Below, piece by piece: positions 17,623 to 25,570 of a stretch of 64,000 nucleotides of DNA. The notes under the pieces were generated by a model. That model saw only the letters and a list, made by a program, of their open reading frames with translations, made no database searches and was not told where the DNA came from. The stretch comes from an uncultured bacterium (GTDB lineage Bacteria > Bacteroidota > Bacteroidia > Bacteroidales > Bacteroidaceae): contig CAJMSE010000009.1 of the NCBI GenBank assembly GCA_905216025.1, positions 1 through 64,000 of the forward strand, in the 5' to 3' direction. Numbering within the stretch: the stretch's first letter is position 1; each line of letters opens with the position of its first letter. The translations under genes were made by a program, and so were the position numbers.

Positions 17623-18237
17623 TTATTCGGCAGCATCGGAATGCTTTTCCTTAGTTATCTCCTCTATCTGGCGTATCAGTTCGTCGTTTGTGCGCTGCAT
17701 CTTCACCACAATCCAGATTCCTATGCACAGGCCGATGATGCCGCCGATGATACCGCCCGTGCATACACTGGTGAACAGGTCCGGAGCTGAATGACGGCTC
17801 ATATCGTAGAAGAACAGGAACATGACAGCGAAAAACAACGGTAGAGAGATTATCAACTGCCACATGCGGAGACGCTTCATGCGCACGAGTTTGCGGCTCG
17901 TCTCGACCAGATTCTCATTCAGCCAGTCGGCCGGACCGGTCTTGTTTATCACGAAATCGAAATAGATATCCGCGCCCACGAGTATTACAATAGCCGCATA
18001 TATCAGCCATGAGAGGTCGAACACGGCGGTGAACAGGGCAAACGAAACGGCAATGAACGGGTAGAGCACCGTCAGTTCAAACCATATATACTTCTTTATC
18101 CACGACACTTTCTGCTGCATGGCCTGCTGCATGAGCCGGTCGCTGACTATCTCCTGCTGGTCAAGCTTACGCTTCATTATCTCAAGTTGCGAGCGCATCT
18201 GCTCAAACTCACTGTTATTAATATTGTTTGTATCCAT
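17623..18237 (-). CDS. Membrane protein partner of an ECF sigma factor
   Basis: A 204-residue membrane protein. The N-terminal 45 residues form a hydrophilic coiled coil (EQMRSQLEIMKRKLDQQEIV). Four hydrophobic segments follow, at about residues 50-70, 75-95, 125-145 and 155-178, and the C-terminal helix is again charged. Proteins with this layout commonly follow ECF sigma genes in Bacteroides and Prevotella, 140 bp downstream here on the same strand. An anti-sigma or accessory role is a reasonable inference but no classical zinc anti-sigma motif is present. Confidence 0.7.
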   Translation of the reverse strand: MDTNNINNSEFEQMRSQLEIMKRKLDQQEIVSDRLMQQAMQQKVSWIKKYIWFELTVLYPFIAVSFALFTAVFDLSWLIYAAIVILVGADIYFDFVINKTGPADWLNENLVETSRKLVRMKRLRMWQLIISLPLFFAVMFLFFYDMSRHSAPDLFTSVCTGGIIGGIIGLCIGIWIVVKMQRTNDELIRQIEEITKEKHSDAAE

Positions 18238-18377
18238 ATTATAATGTATTATTTGTTGTTTATTGAATGAATGATTGGTCTTGATGAATGATCCCTTATT
18301 GCTGAACGGATTGCTTTCTGCCGTCTATTGGAAGAGCCCGGCCTCATCTGCCGCTGTCCGAAGCCGCGCCCTGCACC

Positions 18378-18878
18378 TCACCTTGTCTTCTTCAGCGCCT
18401 CTTTTATCCTCACAAGGCGCACCGAAACGTTCTTCGGCGATATTCCGACAATCTCTCCTATCTCGTCGTACGGTATGTTCTCGAGCCAGAGCAGCACTAT
18501 CGCACGGTCGAAAGGGCCGAGCCGGCTGATGCGGTCGTAGAGCATCTTGACCTGCCGCGTGTCTGCGTCGTTGTCCTCGTAGAGGTTCACGTCCATCTTC
18601 AGCGGCACCGCCTTGCGCTTCTTCTTCCTGTCTATCGAGATGCATGTGTTCAGTGCCACGCGGTAAAACCACGTCTTGATGTCGCTCTTCCCCTCGAACC
18701 TCGAAAAGCCTTTCCACAGGTTTACGAGTATCTCCTGAAACAGGTCGTTGACCTCGTCTGCATCTTTCGAGAACATGTAGCATACCGTATATATCGTGCT
18801 CTTATGCTCGCGTACCAGCCGTGCGAAGCTCTGTCCGTCACGTCCGACAGCGTCATTCCCGTCGTTTTTGTTCTTCAT
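18378..18878 (-). CDS. ECF-family RNA polymerase sigma factor
   Basis: A 166-residue ECF sigma-70 factor. Region 2 spans about residues 15-85 with the core-binding stretch DADEVNDLFQEILVNLW and the -10-recognising segment IKTWFYRVALNTCIS. Region 4 spans about 110-166 with IPYDEIGEIVGISPKNVSVRLVRIKE, the helix-turn-helix that reads the -35 element. Region 3 is absent, as expected. It is upstream of a membrane protein on the same strand. The stimulus is not visible. Length and motifs are normal. Confidence 0.95.
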   Translation of the reverse strand: MKNKNDGNDAVGRDGQSFARLVREHKSTIYTVCYMFSKDADEVNDLFQEILVNLWKGFSRFEGKSDIKTWFYRVALNTCISIDRKKKRKAVPLKMDVNLYEDNDADTRQVKMLYDRISRLGPFDRAIVLLWLENIPYDEIGEIVGISPKNVSVRLVRIKEALKKTR

Positions 18879-18970
18879 CTTATGCTGTTGTTTTGTTATT
18901 ACTTCTGGTTGTTAGACGCAGAAGCGGGTAGGTTTACTACAGAAACGAATCTATTTTTTTAGAAAGAACT

Positions 18971-19026
18971 AAAAAAAAGTGCTCCGTTGCGGTGATTTTC
19001 AATGTCTTTTCACCGCAACGGAGCAC
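18971..19026 (-). terminator. Strong terminator of the inositol monophosphatase-family gene
   Basis: A 17-bp perfect stem (18979-18995 with 19010-19026), followed on the minus strand by eight Ts, lies 48 bp after the stop codon of the minus-strand gene that ends at 19074. Confidence 0.93.
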
Positions 19027-19073
19027 CTTATGCCACCCCATACTGTATGTATAAAGGCCGCCGGCATTGCCTT

Positions 19074-19859
19074 CTAAGCAATATTCCGCTTCACGATATC
19101 AAGCAGGGCGGCATGGTTCGCGCGGCTGTTTCCTGCAACGACGCCACTCGGGCGGGTGAACGTCAGCGGTTCACCGTGCAGGTCTGTTATCGTGCCGCCG
19201 GCCTCGGTGACAATCAGTGAGGCCGCGGCGAAGTCCCACGGACTGAGCAGATACTCGAAATACAGTTCGCAGCGGCCCATGGCTAAATAGCACAACTCCG
19301 GCGCACAGGCACCGAAACGGCGAATGTCGTTGCACGCTGCGAATGTCTCGCGGATGATGTCAGAGCACACACCGGCATATTCTTTATGGTATACGGGCAG
19401 GGCGGTGCACATCACGGAGTCGGCAAACGGACGGCCGGAAACGGATATGCGACGGCCGTTAAGATACGCACCCCTACCCCGTGCAGCCGAGAACAGCTCG
19501 CCGGCCATGGGCAGATAGACGACTCCGAGCTCTATATCCGCCCCGCACTTCAACGCGACGCAGATGGCACATTGGGCTATTCCGCGGCTGTAATTGGCCG
19601 TACCGTCTATCGGGTCGATAATCCAGGTATACTCATGCGACGTGTCCCACATGTCTTCCTCCTCACAGAGAAAGCCGCTTCCGGGCAGCAACGCGGCCAG
19701 CCGGGCACACAGGAATTCCTGCACCGCCACATCAGACGATGTCACAATGTTTGAGTAGCCTTCCTTCTGAGAAATCTCAAAAGCGTCTGTCTGCATCAGT
19801 CCGGCAGCCTCACGGACCACGGGAATAAGCGAATCCAACGACGGTATGTTTGTTTTCAT
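19074..19859 (-). CDS. Inositol monophosphatase family phosphatase
   Basis: A 261-residue Mg-dependent sugar phosphatase of the SuhB/CysQ/IMPase family. The first metal-binding motif WIIDPIDGTANY (about residues 80-91) is intact, the preceding acidic EEED sits at about 66-69, and the second motif SPWDFAAASLIVTEAGG near residue 206 is complete. The enzyme could dephosphorylate inositol phosphates, PAP or fructose-1,6-bisphosphate; the sequence alone does not choose. No cysteine-synthesis genes are adjacent, so a CysQ name is not justified. It has its own strong terminator. Confidence 0.92.
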   Translation of the reverse strand: MKTNIPSLDSLIPVVREAAGLMQTDAFEISQKEGYSNIVTSSDVAVQEFLCARLAALLPGSGFLCEEEDMWDTSHEYTWIIDPIDGTANYSRGIAQCAICVALKCGADIELGVVYLPMAGELFSAARGRGAYLNGRRISVSGRPFADSVMCTALPVYHKEYAGVCSDIIRETFAACNDIRRFGACAPELCYLAMGRCELYFEYLLSPWDFAAASLIVTEAGGTITDLHGEPLTFTRPSGVVAGNSRANHAALLDIVKRNIA

Positions 19860-19947
19860 ATTACTTATATATTAATACTGAGATGTTACACCTTATTATA
19901 TTATCACCGACAAGCCCCCGATATTTATCTACGACCAGGTATTTACA

Positions 19948-20481
19948 CTATATATCCTCTAATATGCCGAGACGGTTGTCCGGGTTCTTGGCCCGCGCAG
20001 CAGTGTAGGTAGGATAAATATAACCGTCGTGGAAATAGATAGAGAAGCACTGTCTGCTGCCATGCAGGAACGCAATATCAGGATAAGGCTTGGAGAAATC
20101 AACATTCGGCTCATTGTCAAGCGACTTCTCTATCCTCCACGAGCCATAGAACGAGCGGCCGGTTTCCTCACATTTAGCAACCGCCGTCTCATCTGCATTA
20201 AGCGTAATATACCACATGCGGTCCTTATCATCCATTGTCATATACTCTCCGGCCCACTTATCTTTCGCATCTTTCTGCTTAGACAGGTTATCCACGCCCT
20301 TATATTGATATTCCGCGTCATCCATCCGGGCTTCCGAAACATTGTCTTTCATTGCCTGGATGCTTCTGTTTAAAGCCGCAATGCTGTCACGAAGCTCCTG
20401 TACCCTCGCCGTCTCCGACTTCCCCGAGCAACCGCACAGCAACGCAGCGCATCCCAATATCACCATTACCGGACTCTTCAT
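19948..20481 (-). CDS. Uncharacterised lipoprotein
   Basis: A 177-residue lipoprotein with signal peptide and lipobox LLCGC. A predicted coiled coil (VQELRDSIAALNRSIQAMKD) comes first, then a beta-rich domain containing WAGEYMTMDDKDRMWYITLNAD and GSWRIEKS. This resembles small lipocalin-like strand patterns seen in Bacteroidota envelope proteins, but no family is recognised. No operon partner; the next gene upstream is divergent. Function unknown. Confidence 0.7.
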   Translation of the reverse strand: MKSPVMVILGCAALLCGCSGKSETARVQELRDSIAALNRSIQAMKDNVSEARMDDAEYQYKGVDNLSKQKDAKDKWAGEYMTMDDKDRMWYITLNADETAVAKCEETGRSFYGSWRIEKSLDNEPNVDFSKPYPDIAFLHGSRQCFSIYFHDGYIYPTYTAARAKNPDNRLGILEDI

Positions 20482-20671
20482 ACTTTGATAATATTAAAGT
20501 ATCAACCTCATTTTACGTTAATATCAGATAGAGGCAGTATTCCCGCTGCTATCTGATAAAATAACGTTCGTCCGATATAAATATTATCACGGCCGTCCCT
20601 TTTTATGGCTGATATCACGCAGGCAGGCAACTATGGCACTCACAGAAGCTGCCTATTACAATATTTTTGAG

Positions 20672-20679
20672 TAACTTTG
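20672..20679 (+). promoter_or_regulatory. -7 promoter box for the HAD phosphatase
   Basis: TAACTTTG matches TAnnTTTG, 35 bp before the ATG at 20715. It lies inside a longer upstream reading frame and so rules out that earlier start. Confidence 0.6.
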
Positions 20680-20714
20680 CCGCCGCAAAAGACTTCAAAT
20701 ACAGCATTGCAGAT

Positions 20715-21503
20715 ATGATTAAAAGCTTGTTTTTCGACATCGACGGCACGCTGTGCAGCTTCAAGACGCACGAGATTCCGCTGTCTACAGTAAAGGCGCT
20801 CGAAGCCGCCAAGGCACGGGGAGTAAGGATTTTCATCTCAACAGGCCGCCCTATATCAATCATCAACAACATCGGAGCCATCGAGCACCTAATAGACGGA
20901 TATATAACGACGAACGGCGCCTACTGCTTCACGGGCGACGACGTGGTGTGCTGCACGCCGATAGCCGAGCGTGACGTCAGCATCCTGACGGACGACGCCC
21001 GCAGGCAGGGATACCCCTGCATCGTGGCCGGCGACCGCGGACTTGCCGTATACGGGGATGCGAAGGACATCGTGGACCGCGTGTTCCGCGGAGAACTGAA
21101 CGTAAGCAATCTCGACTTAGACCTTCCGGCCGACAATGTGTTCGCCGGAAACATACTGCAGGTGACTTCCTTCTGCTCGCCGGAACAGGAAAAGGAGCTT
21201 ATGGCGCGCGTCGGCAACTGCGTTTCGGGGCGCTGGCATCCGGCCTTCACCGACATCACGGCAACGGGAGCAGATAAGGGGAAGGGACTCGTGGCCATGG
21301 CCGCACACCTCAGCCTCGACATTTCCGAGACAATGGCATTCGGAGACGGCGGCAACGACATCTCCATAATACGTCAGGCAGGCATCGGCGTGGCCATGGG
21401 AAATGCCGGCGACGACGTCAAGGCCACAGCCGACTACGTCACGACATCGGTCGATGACGATGGAGTGATGAATGCACTGCTGCACTTCGGAGTAATCAAA
21501 TGA
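20715..21503 (+). CDS. Cof-type HAD-IIB phosphatase
   Basis: A 262-residue soluble phosphatase of the HAD superfamily, Cof/YbjI subgroup, which removes phosphate from sugar phosphates or flavin precursors. Motif I FFDIDGTL opens the protein at residues 6-13. Motif II is ISTGRP (about 39-44), motif III is the Lys in TGADKGKGL, and motif IV is FGDGGNDI (about 215-222). The cap domain lies between motifs II and III. Substrate cannot be told. The start is supported by the promoter upstream and by the usual distance of motif I to the N-terminus. Confidence 0.93.
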   Translation: MIKSLFFDIDGTLCSFKTHEIPLSTVKALEAAKARGVRIFISTGRPISIINNIGAIEHLIDGYITTNGAYCFTGDDVVCCTPIAERDVSILTDDARRQGYPCIVAGDRGLAVYGDAKDIVDRVFRGELNVSNLDLDLPADNVFAGNILQVTSFCSPEQEKELMARVGNCVSGRWHPAFTDITATGADKGKGLVAMAAHLSLDISETMAFGDGGNDISIIRQAGIGVAMGNAGDDVKATADYVTTSVDDDGVMNALLHFGVIK

Positions 21504-21640
21504 ACAAAGGCATAGACCTGGAACTCATCCGTGGATAACGATTCCCTATCTTAATAATACCATTTCACGATATGTAACCAAACCAAACCTAACAGATTGT
21601 AATAATGGTGAAAACCTATATGCCACAAATCTTTTATCAT

Positions 21641-21648
21641 TATATTTG
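21641..21648 (+). promoter_or_regulatory. -7 promoter box for the Ntn hydrolase
   Basis: TATATTTG matches TAnnTTTG, 30 bp before the ATG at 21679, again excluding an earlier in-frame start at 21646. Confidence 0.6.
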
Positions 21649-21678
21649 CAACTGTTATCAACTAAAATTCACATCATC

Positions 21679-22761
21679 ATGAAAAAGGGAGTCTTTTATT
21701 TACTCGCGGCTGCACTGTCACTTGCAAGCACCGCACCAGCCACTGCATGCACCGGCATCACACTGAAAACGGATGGCGGCAATACCATCGTCGCACGTAC
21801 GATAGAATGGAACGGCAACGACCTTAACAGCAAACTCATTGTAGTGCCGAGAAATTACAATCAAAAGGCAATTTCACCGTCGGGGCAAAAAGATGCCATG
21901 ACGATGACAGACAAATACGGCTATGTGGGCATGGCTGTAGAGATGGAAGAGTTTGTCGTCGAGGGCATTAACGAGGCCGGGCTGTCTGCCGGACTATTCT
22001 ATTTCCCGAGATACGGAAAGTACGAGCAATATGATCCGAAACTGAAATCAACGACTGTCGGCGACCTGCAACTCGTGCCGTGGATTCTCGGCAGTTTCAA
22101 ATCAATAGAAGAAGTGGAAAGGGCGATAGGCAAAATACACATCGTCGCGATAGACAGCCGGGCCTCAACTGTTCATTGGCGCATCGCGGATAACAGCGGA
22201 CGGCAAGTCGTATTGGAGATAACAGACGGCAAACCGACGCTTCACGAGAACACGTTGGGAGTGCTGACAAACGCGCCCGACTTCAAATGGCATCTGACAA
22301 ATCTGAACAACTATATCAATCTGCTCCCCGGAACGATAAATTCAAAGTCTGTAGGCAATATGGAACTGAACTCCACCGGAGCCGGAAGCGGTCTGCTCGG
22401 TCTGCCAGGAGACTACACTCCGCCCTCGCGCTTCATACGGGCTGCATTCTTCCAGACCTCAGCCCCACGTCAGGCTACGGCAGAAAAGGCCGTCGTACAA
22501 TGCTTTCACATACTCAATAACTTTGACATACCTATCGGGACTGAGAACGGGCACGACGTCACACCACCCGACATTCCAAGTGCCACGCAATGGACTTCGG
22601 CCACAGACATAAGCGGCCGCAAGATTTACTACCGCACGATGTACAACAGCACCATACGCTGCATCGACCTTAACAGGATAGATTTCACCAAAACGAAATA
22701 CCGTTCCGAACCTCTCGACCAATCGAAAGAACAACCAATAGTAACACTCAACATAAAATAA
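21679..22761 (+). CDS. Choloylglycine hydrolase-family Ntn hydrolase (bile salt hydrolase / penicillin V acylase-like)
   Basis: A 360-residue exported N-terminal-nucleophile amidase. After a signal peptide ending PATA, cleavage would expose Cys24 as the catalytic N-terminal cysteine (CTGITLKT), as the family requires. Arg of VARTIEW, at position 17 of the mature chain, is present. Position 20, often Asp in Gram-positive bile salt hydrolases, is Glu here, as in other Gram-negative members. A substrate-pocket NAPDF-type motif (LTNAPDFKWHL) and a later Arg (PPSRFIRAAFF) fit the active site. Bile acid deconjugation in the gut is the likely role; acyl-homoserine lactone or penicillin V hydrolysis cannot be excluded. 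It is monocistronic, with a terminator after it. Confidence 0.9.
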   Translation: MKKGVFYLLAAALSLASTAPATACTGITLKTDGGNTIVARTIEWNGNDLNSKLIVVPRNYNQKAISPSGQKDAMTMTDKYGYVGMAVEMEEFVVEGINEAGLSAGLFYFPRYGKYEQYDPKLKSTTVGDLQLVPWILGSFKSIEEVERAIGKIHIVAIDSRASTVHWRIADNSGRQVVLEITDGKPTLHENTLGVLTNAPDFKWHLTNLNNYINLLPGTINSKSVGNMELNSTGAGSGLLGLPGDYTPPSRFIRAAFFQTSAPRQATAEKAVVQCFHILNNFDIPIGTENGHDVTPPDIPSATQWTSATDISGRKIYYRTMYNSTIRCIDLNRIDFTKTKYRSEPLDQSKEQPIVTLNIK

Positions 22762-22768
22762 AAGTCAC

Positions 22769-22819
22769 TGAAGTCCGGTAAAAGGGAGATATACCATCCC
22801 CCCCTTTTACCGGACTTCA
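22769..22819. terminator. Terminator between the Ntn hydrolase and mutB
   Basis: An 18-bp perfect stem (22769-22786 with 22802-22819) lies between convergent genes. The stem is longer than most intrinsic terminators and lacks a strong T run on either side. Confidence 0.75.
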
Positions 22820-22907
22820 ATAGTCTTCAGGCGGCCGCCAGCTACACCTTATTATATATATGCTCAACAGGCACTATATATATGCACAGCCGGCAGTCCG
22901 CATGCAA

Positions 22908-25055
22908 TCACTCTTTGTCGAGCAGTATCTTCATCATCTCAACGGCAGCCTTGGCCACTGATGTGCCGGGGCCGAAGATAGCGGCAACGCCTGCCTGATA
23001 GAGGAAGTCGTAGTCCTGAGCCGGGATGACGCCGCCAGCAATCACCATGATATCCTCGCGGCCGGCCTTCTTCAGCTCCTCGATGAGCTGCGGCACGAGC
23101 GTCTTGTGACCTGCGGCCAGCGACGATACGCCTACCACATGCACGTCGTTCTCTACAGCCTCACGCGCAGCCTCGGCCGGAGTCTGGAAGAGCGGACCCA
23201 TGTCCACGTCGAAACCGCAGTCGGCATATCCCGTTGCGACAACCTTTGCGCCGCGGTCGTGACCGTCCTGTCCCATCTTTGCCACGAATATACGGGGGCG
23301 ACGGCCCTCCTGCTTGGCAAACTCCTCCGTAAGCTGGCATGCCAGCTCGAAGTCCTTATCGTTCTTGCTTTCTGATGAATACACGCCTGATATTGTTCTG
23401 ATTACTGCCTTATAACGGCCCACGATTTCCTCGCAGGCATCACTTATCTCTCCCAGTGTACAACGCAGCTTGGCGCACTCGATGGCGTGAGCCAGCAGGT
23501 TGCCCTCGCCTGTGCGGACACACTCCGTAAGGTCGGCCAGTGCCTTGCGGCAAGCCTCCTCGTCGCGCGATGCGCGCACCTTGGCAAGGCTCTCCTCCTG
23601 CTGCTTGCGCACGGCGGTGTTGTCCACCTCGAGGATGTCGATGGGGTCTTCATGGTCGAGGCGATACTTGTTCGTGCCCACGATGGTCTGCACTCCCGAG
23701 TCGATACGGGCCTGTGTGCGGGCTGCGGCCTCCTCGATGCGCATCTTGGGCACGCCGGTCTCGATGGCCTTGGCCATACCGCCGAGTTTCTCTATCTCCT
23801 GAATGTGCTCCCATGCCTTGTGCACCAGCTCGTTGGTCAGCGTCTCCACATAGTACGAACCGGCCCACGGGTCGATCTGCTTGCACACCTTCGTTTCGTT
23901 CTGGATGTATATCTGGGTGTTGCGGGCGATACGGGCGGAGAAGTCGGTAGGCAGTGCGATGGCCTCGTCGAGGGCGTTGGTGTGCAGCGACTGCGTGTGA
24001 CCGAGCACTGCGGCCATAGCCTCGATACATGTGCGGCCCACGTTGTTGAACGGGTCCTGCTCGGTGAGCGACCATCCCGAGGTCTGCGAGTGCGTGCGCA
24101 GGGCAAGCGACTTCGGGTTCTTTGCGCCGAAGCTCTTTACTATCTTGGCCCACAGCAGACGGCCGGCACGCATCTTTGCAATCTCCATGAAATGGTTTAC
24201 GCCGATAGCCCAGAAGAACGACAGGCGCGGAGCGAAGGCGTCGATGTCGATGCCGGCGTTCACTCCGGCGCGGATGTAGTCCATACCGTCGGCAAGGGTG
24301 TATGCCAGCTCGATGTCGGCGGTGGCTCCTGCCTCCTGCATGTGATAGCCCGAGATTGATATCGAGTTGAACTTCGGCATGTTCTGCGACGTGTACTCGA
24401 AGATGTCGGCGATGATCTTCATCGAGAATGCGGGCGGATAGATATATGTGTTGCGCACCATGAACTCCTTCAGGATGTCGTTCTGAATTGTTCCGGCCAT
24501 CTCTTCGAGTTTGGCTCCCTGCTCCAGTCCGGCCACGATGTAGAAGGCGAGGATGGGGAGCACGGCTCCGTTCATCGTCATCGACACCGACATCTTGTTC
24601 AGCGGAATGCCGTCGAAGAGCACTTTCATGTTCTCCTCGTTGCAGATGGACACTCCGGCCTTGCCCACGTCGCCCACCACGCGCTCATTGTCGGGGTCGT
24701 AGCCGCGGTGTGTCGGCAGGTCGAACGCCACGGACAGACCTTTCTGTCCCGAAGCGAGGTTGCGGCGGTAGAACGCGTTACTCTCCTCGGCCGTAGAGAA
24801 TCCGGCATACTGGCGGATGGTCCACGGGCGGAACGGGTACATCATCGAGTACGGGCCACGCAGGAACGGCGGTATACCGGCCGTGAAGTCGAGGTGCTCC
24901 ATGCCCTCGAGGTCTTCTTTCGTGTAAACAGGCTTAACCTCTATATGCTCCGGTGTCTTCCAGTTGGGAGCAATGCCGTTAGCCTTCTGCCAGTCGGCGC
25001 CGTCGGCAGCCTTTATACCGGCATATATGTCTATGTCTTTAAAATTCTTTCTCAT
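22908..25055 (-). CDS. mutB: Methylmalonyl-CoA mutase large (B12-binding) subunit
   Basis: Catalytic subunit of adenosylcobalamin-dependent methylmalonyl-CoA mutase, which interconverts succinyl-CoA and R-methylmalonyl-CoA on the route from succinate to propionate. The 715 residues contain the TIM-barrel substrate domain (RPWTIRQYAGFSTAEESN is the CoA-channel signature) and a C-terminal cobalamin domain. There DGHDRG supplies the lower axial His (about residue 599), followed by the GG of IAGGV. Length is normal. Its partner mutA lies upstream on the same strand, but a GxxExxY gene framed by inverted repeats sits between them. Confidence 0.97.
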   Translation of the reverse strand: MRKNFKDIDIYAGIKAADGADWQKANGIAPNWKTPEHIEVKPVYTKEDLEGMEHLDFTAGIPPFLRGPYSMMYPFRPWTIRQYAGFSTAEESNAFYRRNLASGQKGLSVAFDLPTHRGYDPDNERVVGDVGKAGVSICNEENMKVLFDGIPLNKMSVSMTMNGAVLPILAFYIVAGLEQGAKLEEMAGTIQNDILKEFMVRNTYIYPPAFSMKIIADIFEYTSQNMPKFNSISISGYHMQEAGATADIELAYTLADGMDYIRAGVNAGIDIDAFAPRLSFFWAIGVNHFMEIAKMRAGRLLWAKIVKSFGAKNPKSLALRTHSQTSGWSLTEQDPFNNVGRTCIEAMAAVLGHTQSLHTNALDEAIALPTDFSARIARNTQIYIQNETKVCKQIDPWAGSYYVETLTNELVHKAWEHIQEIEKLGGMAKAIETGVPKMRIEEAAARTQARIDSGVQTIVGTNKYRLDHEDPIDILEVDNTAVRKQQEESLAKVRASRDEEACRKALADLTECVRTGEGNLLAHAIECAKLRCTLGEISDACEEIVGRYKAVIRTISGVYSSESKNDKDFELACQLTEEFAKQEGRRPRIFVAKMGQDGHDRGAKVVATGYADCGFDVDMGPLFQTPAEAAREAVENDVHVVGVSSLAAGHKTLVPQLIEELKKAGREDIMVIAGGVIPAQDYDFLYQAGVAAIFGPGTSVAKAAVEMMKILLDKE

Positions 25056-25074
25056 TTTGTTTTATTTAATTTTG

Positions 25075-25105
25075 GAACACAGAGACACGGAGACACAGAG
25101 ATTTT
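25075..25105 (+). repeat. 31-bp inverted repeat, left copy, flanking the GxxExxY gene
   Basis: Contains two overlapping ACACAGAGACACGG / AGACACAGAG blocks. It is identical, in reverse complement, to 25532-25562 over 31 bp and ends directly at the stop codon of the GxxExxY gene. Confidence 0.92.
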
Positions 25106-25531
25106 CTACTCACTCTTTATCCCTGTATACTCTATTTTTCCGTTGATTTTCCTTTTTATTCCCGCTTTAAGAATAGGTGTATTAAAGTTTATCAACAACC
25201 CAATCTTCTTTCCTGTCAATTTCAGATAAGTTACAAGTTGTATTTCATGAAGAGTTTTTACCTCCTCAATGGCTTTTAGTTCTACAATCACCTTATCTTC
25301 AACCAACATGTCCAAACGATAAGTTTTGCCTGTTTCTATTCCTTTATATATAAGAGGGAGATTTATCTGAGATTTCACGTTCAGCCCTTTCGATTTCAAT
25401 TCCGAAATCATACAAGCTTCATAAGCAGATTCTAAAAGACCTGGACCTAATTCCTTATGTACCTCAATGGCTGCACCAATTATGTTGCCACATAATATGT
25501 TCAGTTCTTTATATTCTTCCTGCGTAATCAT
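25106..25531 (-). CDS. GxxExxY protein (PD-(D/E)xK nuclease-like)
   Basis: A 141-residue member of the GxxExxY family (named for GLLESAY here at about residues 31-37). The fold is that of PD-(D/E)xK nucleases: after the motif come YRLDMLVEDKVIVELKAIE, with Asp, Glu and Lys in the nuclease-core arrangement, and a C-terminal helix-strand (LTGKKIGLLINF). The biological role of the family is unknown. Start taken at MITQEEY; a TTG-initiated frame starting inside the flanking repeat is possible. Base composition is much richer in A/T than mutA and mutB, and the gene with its terminal repeats looks like a cassette inserted into the mutAB operon. Confidence 0.85.
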   Translation of the reverse strand: MITQEEYKELNILCGNIIGAAIEVHKELGPGLLESAYEACMISELKSKGLNVKSQINLPLIYKGIETGKTYRLDMLVEDKVIVELKAIEEVKTLHEIQLVTYLKLTGKKIGLLINFNTPILKAGIKRKINGKIEYTGIKSE

Positions 25532-25562
25532 AAAATCTCTGTGTCTCCGTGTCTCTGTGTTC
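25532..25562 (-). repeat. 31-bp inverted repeat, right copy, flanking the GxxExxY gene
   Basis: Exact reverse complement of 25075-25105. It begins one base before the start codon of the GxxExxY gene and ends 9 bp before the mutA stop codon. Confidence 0.92.
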
Positions 25563-25570
25563 AAAAAATA